A DNA stretch of 64,000 nt from 40CM-2-70-7 sp035631315. GTDB lineage: Bacteria > Gemmatimonadota > Gemmatimonadetes > Gemmatimonadales > GWC2-71-9. The stretch lies in assembly GCA_035631315.1 (NCBI GenBank), contig DASQIZ010000059.1:6991-70990 (forward strand), given 5' to 3'. A program made the position numbers and the translations under genes. Positions 35,655-42,416 of the stretch are shown in pieces. How positions within the stretch are numbered: the stretch's first letter is position 1; each line of letters opens with the position of its first letter. The notes beneath the pieces are model-generated. The model searched no databases. It was not told the origin of the DNA and saw only the letters and a list, made by a program, of their open reading frames with translations.

Positions 35655-36025
35655 GCCGGTTTCGCGGGCAGCAGGGCGCTCATCTTGCCGAGCAAGCGGT
35701 CGAGCTCGATGGGCTTGGTGTCGTAGTCGTTGCAGCCCGCCTCCAGGGCCTTCTCCCGGTCCCCCGCCATCGCGTGCGCCGTCAGCGCGATGATCGGCAC
35801 GGTCTTCGTCTCCGGGAAGGCCCGCAGCTGACGCGTCGCCTCCCAGCCGTCGATCTCCGGAAGGCTCATGTCCATGAGGATCAGGTCGTACGCACCGGCT
35901 TTGGCCCTTTCGACGCCGGCCTTCCCGTCGAACGCCATATCCACCTCGAATCCTTTCCGGATGAGGCGGCGGGACAGCATGTCGCGGTTCATTTCGTTGT
36001 CTTCGACGAGCAGGATTCTGGTCAT
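35651..36025 (-). CDS. Single-domain response regulator
   Basis: This is a 124-residue stand-alone receiver: LLVEDNEMNRDMLSRRL (acidic pocket), LILMDMSLPEIDGW (phosphoacceptor Asp52), ALTAHAM (switch Thr) and DTKPIELDRLL (conserved Lys). There is no output domain, so it acts as a phosphate shuttle or allosteric partner, DivK/CheY style. ATG 36025 lies four bases after the histidine kinase stop. The 3' end overlaps the fusion-kinase start. The longer open frame upstream overlaps the histidine kinase and is ignored. Confidence 0.92.
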   Translation of the reverse strand: MTRILLVEDNEMNRDMLSRRLIRKGFEVDMAFDGKAGVERAKAGAYDLILMDMSLPEIDGWEATRQLRAFPETKTVPIIALTAHAMAGDREKALEAGCNDYDTKPIELDRLLGKMSALLPAKPA

Positions 36026-36029
36026 TGGG

Positions 36030-38153
36030 TCAGTCTGCTCCCGCGGCAGGCGCGGTAATGGGAAGCCGGACGGTGAAGGTCGTGCCCTTCCCCAGCACGC
36101 TGTCGACCACGACGTCGCCACCCATGAGACGGCAGAGCCGACGCGAAATCGCGAGTCCGAGCCCGGTGCCTCCGTACTTGCTCGTGATCGACGCATCGGC
36201 CTGGACGAATGCCTCGAAGAGCTTGGCCTGCTGATCGGGCGTCATCCCGATGCCGGTGTCCGACACGGCGAAGAGCATCTCGTCTCCCGCGCGGGTGACC
36301 TCGAGGCCGATGGTGCCGCGCTCCGTGAACTTCGACGCGTTCGACAAGAGATTGAAGAGTACCTGCCGAATTCTCGTTTCATCCGAGTGCATCGAGCCGA
36401 TCTCCTCCCTGCAGCGGACCGAAAACGTGTTGTTTTTCCGCGCGACCAGGGGCTCCACTGTGGCCGACACTTCGTCGATCACCCGGCGGACCGGGAAGGA
36501 CGCGGCGACGAGCTCGATCTTGCCGGCTTCGATCTTCGACAGGTCGAGGACGTCGTTGATCAAGGTCAGGAGATGCCGGCCCGCCGAGGCGATCCTGGTG
36601 AGGTCGGGGGTGAATTCGTTCAGACCCCGGTCCTCCGCTTCTTCCCGCACCAGCTCCGCGTATCCCAGGATGGCGTTCAGCGGCGTCCGGAGCTCGTGGC
36701 TCATGTTGGCCAGGAACTGGCTCTTCGCGCGGTTCGCAGCCTCGGCGTCCTGCCGCGCCCGCAGGAGCTCGGTGATGTCGTGGTAGAGCGCCATGGGCCC
36801 GACGTGCTCGCCGTCCACGATGACCGGGACGCCGAGCACTTCGACATCCACCAGGGTGCCGTCTTTTCGACGGCGCTGCCCGATGCCGGCGATCGGCCGG
36901 TCCAGCGCCTCGCGCGTGTATTCCTCGGCCTGAAGCCGGGTGGCTTCGGTGGTGATCAAATCGTCCAGGATCTGCCCCGTCGCCTCCTCCTGGGTGTATC
37001 CGAACAGCCGCTCGAAGGCCGGGTTACAGCTTCGGACGGTCTTGTTCGTATCGAGGGTGACGATCGCCACCGGGCTGTTTCCGACCAGCTCCGAGAAATA
37101 CTGCTTCTGCCGCTGGGATTCCGTGTAGAGCCTGGCATTTTCGATCGCCACGGCGATTTGCGGCGCGAAGAGGTTGAGCAACCGGAGATCTTCGCCGTCG
37201 AATACGCGCTTGGGATCCGAGTGAATCTGGGCAATGGCGCCCACCAGACGTTTGCCGATCAGGAGCGGCGCGGCCATCACCGAGTGCACGGTCCAGTCCG
37301 CGTACTGCACCGACTGCCCCATCCATTCATGATAGGAAGGGATGATGATCGGCTCGAGCGTGCGGGCCACGTGCCCCATCGCGCCTTCTCCGATCTTCAG
37401 GCGCGTGCCGGTCGAGTCCTTGCCGATGTTCGCACTGGCCGAGACGACGAGCTCCCGCGTTTGCGCGTCGAAGATGGCGACTTCGCCGCCGGTGCTGTTC
37501 AGGAGCTGGACCGCGCGGTCGAGCACGACTTGCAGCACGCGGGAGAGCTCGAGGTCGCCCGCGAGCGCCGTCATCGAATCGAAGAGGGCCGCGTGCTCGT
37601 CCGCGCGCCGCCGCTCTTCGGCCAGCAGTCCCACCCGCGCCAGCGCGATCCCCGCCTGATCCATCGCGGCCGTCAGGATGTCGAAGTCCTCGGCGTCGAA
37701 GGCGTTCGGCTCGGTGCTCTCCACTACCAGCACGCCCACCATGACGCCGTCCACTTTCAGCGGGACGTCGACTTCCGATCCTGAGGACAGCGAGGCGACG
37801 TAGTTGCGTTCGCGCGTGACGTCGGGAGTGTAGTGCAGCTTGCCGTCGGCGATCGCGCGGGCCGAGAGTCCCGCGCCGGGGGCGACGCGGAGGTTCGGAT
37901 CACCCGACCAGCCGACGGACGAGTGCATGACGCGCTCTTGCGTGGCGGGATCGAGCACGAAGAGCGCGAGGAAGTTGTAGCCGAGGGCTTCGTCGTGGAG
38001 GCCGTTGACGACGGCGTCATAGATGCCGGCCTCGTCGTGCGCGCCGGCGATCCCCGTCGACAGGCGCAGGAGGGCCCGTTGACGGTGAGCGAGGTGTGAG
38101 ACCCTGGGTGAGCGGCGAGCCCGGGGCTTGGCGGTGCGACGAGGTTTTGGCAT
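36030..38153 (-). CDS. Cytosolic sensor histidine kinase (GAF-GAF-PAS-HisKA-HATPase)
   Basis: This is a 707-residue kinase without TM helices or signal peptide. GAF-like domains occupy about 35-175 and 195-340 (for example SVMAAPLLIGKRLVGAIAQI). A PAS domain follows (350-470; SPVAIVTLDTNKTVRSCNPA). HisKA carries FLANMSHELRTPLNAILGY with phosphoacceptor His486, and the HATPase domain has the N box (LFNLLSNASKFTE), G1 (VSDTGIGMTPDQ) and G2 (YGGTGLGLAIS). The two GAFs and PAS imply detection of a small ligand, redox or light cue in the cytosol. It is the first gene of the phosphorelay-trehalose cluster and is divergent from the membrane protein gene at 38307. Confidence 0.93.
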   Translation of the reverse strand: MPKPRRTAKPRARRSPRVSHLAHRQRALLRLSTGIAGAHDEAGIYDAVVNGLHDEALGYNFLALFVLDPATQERVMHSSVGWSGDPNLRVAPGAGLSARAIADGKLHYTPDVTRERNYVASLSSGSEVDVPLKVDGVMVGVLVVESTEPNAFDAEDFDILTAAMDQAGIALARVGLLAEERRRADEHAALFDSMTALAGDLELSRVLQVVLDRAVQLLNSTGGEVAIFDAQTRELVVSASANIGKDSTGTRLKIGEGAMGHVARTLEPIIIPSYHEWMGQSVQYADWTVHSVMAAPLLIGKRLVGAIAQIHSDPKRVFDGEDLRLLNLFAPQIAVAIENARLYTESQRQKQYFSELVGNSPVAIVTLDTNKTVRSCNPAFERLFGYTQEEATGQILDDLITTEATRLQAEEYTREALDRPIAGIGQRRRKDGTLVDVEVLGVPVIVDGEHVGPMALYHDITELLRARQDAEAANRAKSQFLANMSHELRTPLNAILGYAELVREEAEDRGLNEFTPDLTRIASAGRHLLTLINDVLDLSKIEAGKIELVAASFPVRRVIDEVSATVEPLVARKNNTFSVRCREEIGSMHSDETRIRQVLFNLLSNASKFTERGTIGLEVTRAGDEMLFAVSDTGIGMTPDQQAKLFEAFVQADASITSKYGGTGLGLAISRRLCRLMGGDVVVDSVLGKGTTFTVRLPITAPAAGAD

Positions 38154-38253
38154 CGGGTTCTATGTCCTTGGGCCCACACCATATACGGGCTGAGTAGAGG
38201 GGCCGCCAGCATGAGCTTTGGTCTGTATCAAACAGTAATAAACAATAAAATAC

Positions 38254-38282
38254 TTGCCTATACAGGTCTAATTCCGTAAGAT
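38254..38282 (+). promoter_or_regulatory. Candidate sigma-70-like promoter
   Basis: TTGCCT (38254-38259) and TAAGAT (38277-38282) are 17 bp apart in an AT-rich intergenic region of 153 bp, 25 bp before the start of the membrane protein gene. Each box matches consensus at four of six positions. The same region must hold the divergent promoter of the histidine kinase, but I could not identify it. Confidence 0.4.
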
Positions 38283-38306
38283 TTTGCACCCCAACGGGCC
38301 AGGCGC

Positions 38307-39080
38307 ATGCCTCCGATCACGACTTTCTCCGAGTTCCTCAGGGTCCTCCTCGCCGACCGCGACCGGTTCTTCGACGAAGTCGTCGAGGGCACGGATCTCA
38401 ACCGGGGGCTTCGATATACCATCCTCACGATCGTCGGGTTCTCCGGGTTCTTTGGGTTCGTGGCCGGCATGTACTCGGGGCCGCTGCAGGCGATCTCCGC
38501 GGGCGTGAAGCTCCCCTTCCTCTTCTTCGCGACCTTTGTCATCTGCTTCCCCGCGTTTTACGTCGTGCAGGTCCTCGTCGGCTCCCGGCTCCGGCTTACG
38601 CAGGTCGTCGTGATGGTCTGTGCGGCGCTCGCGCTCACCTCCATTCTGCTCGCCGCCTTCGTGCCGATCACCGCGTTCTTCCTGATCACCGGCGCCAACT
38701 ACTACTTCCAGCACCTCCTCAACATCGTGCTCGCGACCGTCGCCGGAGTTTTCGGGATGGTCGCGCTGCACGACGGCCTGACGCTGGTCTGCGAAAAGCG
38801 TGGCGTCTATCCGCGGAAGGCCATCACCATCATGCGGGTGTGGGCGCTGCTCTTCGGGTTCGTTGGCGTACAGCTCGCCTGGAACCTGCGCCCCTTCCTG
38901 GGGGACCAGAACAAACCGTTCCGTATCTTCGGCAATTACCAGGGGAATTTCTACGCCGCCGTGATCTACGCCGCGAACAAGCTCTTCCAGGGGGATACGG
39001 CCGCGGCCACCGACGCGCACCCCAAGACGCCGGCCCCGTTCGTCCTGACGCCGGACACGACGCACCGGGCGCATCCATGA
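38307..39080 (+). CDS. Multi-pass membrane protein (YIP1-like)
   Basis: This is a 257-residue protein with about six hydrophobic helices. It starts with a cytosolic stretch, FSEFLRVLLADRDRFFDEVV, and later has ALHDGLTLVCEKRGVYPRKA between helices. The general layout resembles YIP1-family integral membrane proteins; I do not recognise a specific function. The C-terminal tail is Pro/Thr-rich and soluble. Its stop overlaps the next gene's start (ATGA), coupling it to a small HTH protein. Confidence 0.65.
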   Translation: MPPITTFSEFLRVLLADRDRFFDEVVEGTDLNRGLRYTILTIVGFSGFFGFVAGMYSGPLQAISAGVKLPFLFFATFVICFPAFYVVQVLVGSRLRLTQVVVMVCAALALTSILLAAFVPITAFFLITGANYYFQHLLNIVLATVAGVFGMVALHDGLTLVCEKRGVYPRKAITIMRVWALLFGFVGVQLAWNLRPFLGDQNKPFRIFGNYQGNFYAAVIYAANKLFQGDTAAATDAHPKTPAPFVLTPDTTHRAHP

Positions 39081-39286
39081 CCGGGAATCATGGCCCCGAC
39101 ATCCTCACGCTCGAGGAAGTCGCGGCCTACCTCCGCCTCACACCGCAGACCATCTACAAGTGGGCGCAGGAGAAGCGCATTCCCGCGGCGAAGCTCGGGA
39201 AGGAGTGGCGGTTTCGAAAGTCCATTATCGATCGGTGGCTGGACGAGCAGATTCTGAAGGGGGAGTTTGAGGGACTTATGAGCTAG
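39077..39286 (+). CDS. Small helix-turn-helix (excisionase/MerR-type) DNA-binding protein
   Basis: This is a 69-residue protein with ILTLEEVAAYLRLTPQTIYK and KLGKEWRFRKSIIDRWL, the standard HTH_17/excisionase pattern. The acidic-hydrophobic tail is short. Such proteins can be phage excisionases, but no integrase or attachment site is nearby. The ATGA overlap with a membrane protein suggests a chromosomal regulatory role. Confidence 0.85.
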   Translation: MTGNHGPDILTLEEVAAYLRLTPQTIYKWAQEKRIPAAKLGKEWRFRKSIIDRWLDEQILKGEFEGLMS

Positions 39287-39333
39287 ATGCCAAGACGGTA
39301 AGACGGTAAGCGAGATCAATGGCGCTCCCGTCG

Positions 39334-39394
39334 TCGTTCCCCGCGGGCCGAGGGCCCGCTCTCGGCGCGGTCGCGCCCTGAAGGGCTTCAAGGC
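39334..39394 (+). repeat. REP-like palindromic repeat, copy 1
   Basis: A 61-bp unit starts TCGTTCCCCGCGGGCC, has a hairpin GCGGGCC-gag-GGCCCGC, then CTCGGCGCGGTCGCGCC and ends AGGGCTTCAAGGC. Two further copies occur at 40582-40643 (same strand) and 40784-40835 (opposite strand). It lies between two genes, just before the peptidase gene at 39420, with a tandem AAGACGGT doublet about 30 bp upstream. Confidence 0.8.
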
Positions 39395-39419
39395 CCGGTA
39401 TCGGGCAAAGGACATCGAG

Positions 39420-40529
39420 GTGAGAACGTTTGCCGCTGGCTGCGTACTCGCGCTGATGGCTGTCAATGTGGCCGCCCAAGGCGACTCGGTCCGCGTCGCG
39501 GTTGGACTCGGCGTCGACACCTCGTCGGCGCCGAATCATGAGATCTTTGGGCTTTGGTCCGACCATCTCCGCAGTCGACCCACGTGCCTGACCCCATCAC
39601 GTATGGGGCCGGGAGGTGACCTGCTCTGCAGTCAGGTCTACCAGGGGTTCACTTCCTTTACCGTCGTCAACCTGGAACCCGCGGCTAGTCTGGACAGCAC
39701 CTACCTGATCAGGACCATCGTTGGCACCATCGAGGACTCGACTCGCGCCTACTATCCGCTCGCCCTTTACCGGACCTACGCGGTGCGGAAAGGCGGGCAT
39801 TGGGCCCTGGCGAACGCTCTCCCCGTCGAGACAAGAGGCTGGCAGCACGAGCGTATTGGGAGAGTCACCTTCGTGTTCCCTTCAACGCACACCCTGGCGC
39901 GGGCCAAGGCCGAAGGATCGGCCCGGTTCGTAGACTCCCTCGCCACGGCGTGGTCCCTCACTCCACCCGATAGTATCGGCTACTACTTTACCGACAAACC
40001 CAAGGACACTCAGCGAGCGATGGGGCTCGACTTCATCCCTGCCCCGGACACCGCTTGGGGACTCGCCGATACTCAGCACGAAATGGTATTTGTGGGGTCC
40101 TCCCGCAGTGGCGAAAGCTATCGACACGAGCTGGCCCACCTCGTGCTCATCCCGTTCACCAAGGTGCACGCGCCGGCAAGGCTCGTGAATGAAGGGCTGG
40201 CGACGTGGTTGGGCGGATCGGCCGGACTCCGCTTCCACGAGCTGATTCCGCCCCTCGCCCACTACCTATCCGCACACTACAGCCTGACCCTCGACCAGAT
40301 CATGGCGGATCCGCCCCGCCGCGAAGGGTCGCTGGATGTCGGCTACGATGGGTTCGCGGTGCTGTGCGAGCTCGTCTACGCCAAGGGTGGACTTCCCGGC
40401 ATTACGGCGCTGGCAGATGCAGGCCGAGACCCGAAGGCCGTGCTCGACACGGCAGCCAGAGTCATCGGGGTCTCACGCGAGAAGCTCGACGAGGCTTGGA
40501 GAGAGAGAGTCGACGAGCTGGCTCGGTAG
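39420..40529 (+). CDS. Secreted HExxH metalloprotease-like protein
   Basis: This is a 369-residue protein starting at GTG 39420 with a good signal peptide (RTFAAGCVLALMAVNVAAQ, cut after AAQ). The zinc motif is HELAH (236-240), and Glu258 in NEGLATWLGG is the likely third ligand, giving a gluzincin arrangement. The region between signal and motif has no family I recognise. The gene sits between two direct copies of the REP-like repeat (39334-39394 and 40582-40643). Probable periplasmic or surface peptidase of unknown substrate. Confidence 0.75.
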   Translation: MRTFAAGCVLALMAVNVAAQGDSVRVAVGLGVDTSSAPNHEIFGLWSDHLRSRPTCLTPSRMGPGGDLLCSQVYQGFTSFTVVNLEPAASLDSTYLIRTIVGTIEDSTRAYYPLALYRTYAVRKGGHWALANALPVETRGWQHERIGRVTFVFPSTHTLARAKAEGSARFVDSLATAWSLTPPDSIGYYFTDKPKDTQRAMGLDFIPAPDTAWGLADTQHEMVFVGSSRSGESYRHELAHLVLIPFTKVHAPARLVNEGLATWLGGSAGLRFHELIPPLAHYLSAHYSLTLDQIMADPPRREGSLDVGYDGFAVLCELVYAKGGLPGITALADAGRDPKAVLDTAARVIGVSREKLDEAWRERVDELAR

Positions 40530-40581
40530 GAGGCGCCCGAAATCGCTGAATACACGATTGAGAGCGTGCCCTCCAAGCCGG

Positions 40582-40643
40582 CTCGTTGCCCCGCGGGCCG
40601 ATGGCCCGCTCTCGGCGCGATCGCGCCGTAAAGGGCTTCAAGG
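40582..40643 (+). repeat. REP-like palindromic repeat, copy 2
   Basis: This is a 62-bp copy of the element at 39334, with TCGTTGCCCCGCGGGCC, hairpin GCGGGCC-gat-GGCCCGC, and TCGGCGCGATCGCGCC, ending AGGGCTTCAAGGC. It differs from copy 1 at only a handful of positions. It follows the secreted peptidase gene by about 50 bp. Confidence 0.8.
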
Positions 40644-40783
40644 CCGAGCGCCAGTGCCCCGTGGAGTCCCGGATACGATGCCCGAACTGTCGGAGTCAGC
40701 CAGCTCCGTACCGTCATCAACTACGTGAATACCCAATCCACGCATCACCCGGATCGGGCCGTCAACGGAGCGCCGGCTGTGTA

Positions 40784-40835
40784 GGCCTTCAGGCCGCGAC
40801 CGCGCCGAGAGCGGGCTATTAGCCCGCGGGAACGA
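40784..40835 (-). repeat. REP-like palindromic repeat, copy 3 (inverted)
   Basis: This minus-strand copy reads TCGTTCCCGCGGGCTAATAG, then CCCGCTCTCGGCGCGGTCGC, and ends GGCCTGAAGGCC. Loop bases differ from copies 1 and 2 but the stem is conserved by paired changes, which argues that the hairpin is what is selected. It forms an inverted pair with copy 2 across 140 bp of otherwise empty sequence and abuts a terminator. Confidence 0.75.
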
Positions 40836-40871
40836 AAAAAGGGGGGACCCCAAGTATTCGTTGGGATCCCC
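40835..40871 (-). terminator. Rho-independent terminator of the serine hydrolase gene
   Basis: On the minus strand GGGGATCCCAA and TTGGGGTCCCC pair (10 of 11) around a 7-base loop and are followed, after two C residues, by six T residues. It lies about 107 bp after the stop of the serine hydrolase gene at 40978. Confidence 0.75.
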
Positions 40872-40900
40872 TCCAATTTCTTACGACGAAGCGCATTAAC

Positions 40901-40964
40901 GACTTGGCGACTTAACGACCGAGGGACTCAACAACTTGGCGACTCAGCGACTTGGCGACTCTTA
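40901..40964. repeat. Four 16-bp tandem repeats
   Basis: The units are GACTTGGCGACTTAAC, GACCGAGGGACTCAAC, AACTTGGCGACTCAGC and GACTTGGCGACTCTTA. The core ACTTGGCGACT is exact in units 1, 3 and 4. The array is noncoding and lies between the serine hydrolase stop and its terminator, so it would be in that gene's 3' untranslated region. Confidence 0.75.
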
Positions 40965-40977
40965 GCGTCTTAGTACC

Positions 40978-42354
40978 CTAGTTACTCGCCACTTGATATT
41001 GCTCCAGCTTCCCGTCCGGCATCTCGAAGGTCCACGCCCGCACCGCACGGCCCGACGTGAACCGCACCTGGTAAACCCGGAGCACCATCCCGCCCCGCAG
41101 CGAGCGGCCCACCTGGACGACCGCCGCCGGCGCGCCGAGGGGTGAGAGACTCGAGGCAAAATCGGCGAGCGTCTGGGCGTTGAAGTAGAAATTGGCGTCC
41201 GTGGTGAAGAGCGAGCGATCGATGGTGCCCTTCTGCAGCCCCTCGAAGATCGTCTGCGTCTGGCTCTCGTGGGCATGGGCCGACGCGTCTTCGGTCGTGA
41301 AGAGACGCGCACTCACCTGCCGGGCGATGGCGCCCCCGGCCTGTGCCGCATCCTGGTTCGTGAGCACTACGATCGCCGCACGATCATCCGGGAACACGAG
41401 ATTCTCGGCCGTGAATCCGGAGACCTCGCCGTTGTGGGAAATGGCGCGGTGGCCATTCTGGATCCCGACGTCCACTCCAAGACCGTATCCCGTGCCCACG
41501 CCGTCCTTGCGGAGGACCTCGGTCTCCATCGTGTGGTACGACGCCGGCGAGAGGAGGCTCTCGTTCATCATGGCAAGGTCCCACTTCGCGAGATCGGATG
41601 GCGTCATCGCCAGCTCACCGGCCGCAAAGAGCCACCCCTTGCCTTCCTTCGGTGCCACGCGGGCCGGACCCAGCGCGTACCGGACGTACCCCGTGGGGTC
41701 GGAATCAGGCAGACGCCCCAGGTCGATGTTCTTCACGCTCTCGATACCGAGCGGGTTGAGAATCCGGCTCCGAAGAAAGTCGAAGAACGGCATGCCGGAG
41801 ACCTTTTCGACGATCATTCCCGCGATCACATAATTCGTGTTGCTGTATTGCCAGCGGGTGCCGGGATCGAAGTCGAGGGGGATCCGGGCCCACCGGTCGA
41901 CGATCTGCCGGGCGGTGGTGGAGTCGAGCATGTTCGGCATCACGTAGTCCTGCGGCCAGTAGTCCTGATATCCGGACGTATGGGACAGGAGCTCGCGGAT
42001 CGTGACTTCATTCGCCCGCGTCAGATCTGGGAAGTATTTGCTCACCGGATCGTCGAGCGAGAGCTTGCCGTCCTGGACCAGGAGCAGGATCGCCCCCGCG
42101 CAGAACTGCTTTGAGATCGATCCGATGCTATACCGCATGGTGGTCGTCGCGGGCACGTGGCCCTCGACCTTGGCGTCGCCGTACGCCTGCACGTAGACGA
42201 CCTTGCCGTCCCGGACGATGGCCAGGCTGGCGCTGGGCACACCGGTCTGCCGGAGCACATCGCGGGCGATCGAATCGACCGCGGCGTTGAAGGGGTCCTG
42301 GGCGGCGAGTGTCGAACCGGCGAGCATCAACGCACCGAGCATCAACCTGCGCAT
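40978..42354 (-). CDS. Exported serine hydrolase, beta-lactamase/PBP family
   Basis: This is a 458-residue class C-like serine hydrolase. ATG 42354 follows AGGAG by 6 bases and opens a clear signal peptide (MRRLMLGALMLAGSTLAAQ). The active-site set is S79-x-x-K82 (GSISKQF), Tyr170-Ser-Asn172 and HNGEVSG in place of KTG. About 100 extra residues at the C-terminus form a separate small domain. Family members are D-amino peptidases, esterases or carboxypeptidases; beta-lactam resistance cannot be inferred. It is divergent from an M1 peptidase gene 62 bp away and may share a regulatory region with it. Confidence 0.88.
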   Translation of the reverse strand: MRRLMLGALMLAGSTLAAQDPFNAAVDSIARDVLRQTGVPSASLAIVRDGKVVYVQAYGDAKVEGHVPATTTMRYSIGSISKQFCAGAILLLVQDGKLSLDDPVSKYFPDLTRANEVTIRELLSHTSGYQDYWPQDYVMPNMLDSTTARQIVDRWARIPLDFDPGTRWQYSNTNYVIAGMIVEKVSGMPFFDFLRSRILNPLGIESVKNIDLGRLPDSDPTGYVRYALGPARVAPKEGKGWLFAAGELAMTPSDLAKWDLAMMNESLLSPASYHTMETEVLRKDGVGTGYGLGVDVGIQNGHRAISHNGEVSGFTAENLVFPDDRAAIVVLTNQDAAQAGGAIARQVSARLFTTEDASAHAHESQTQTIFEGLQKGTIDRSLFTTDANFYFNAQTLADFASSLSPLGAPAAVVQVGRSLRGGMVLRVYQVRFTSGRAVRAWTFEMPDGKLEQYQVASN

Positions 42355-42416
42355 ACCGACTCCTGAGAGTGAGAGCACGGTGGCCAATCTGCAGAGTGGA
42401 GGCGATTCTTCAAGCC

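Noticed and set aside
39077..39286. Phage excisionase and integration site
   Set aside because: There is no integrase, no phage genes and no attachment-like duplication; the gene is coupled to a membrane protein.
39334..40643. Insertion sequence or composite element bounded by direct repeats
   Set aside because: No transposase, no target-site duplication, and a third copy in inverted orientation fits a dispersed REP-like repeat better.
40901..40964. CRISPR array
   Set aside because: Units are 16 bp in direct tandem with no spacers, and no cas genes are near.
41000..42354. Beta-lactamase resistance gene
   Set aside because: The serine hydrolase has SxxK and YxN but HNG instead of KTG and an extra C-terminal domain; the family is mostly peptidases and esterases.
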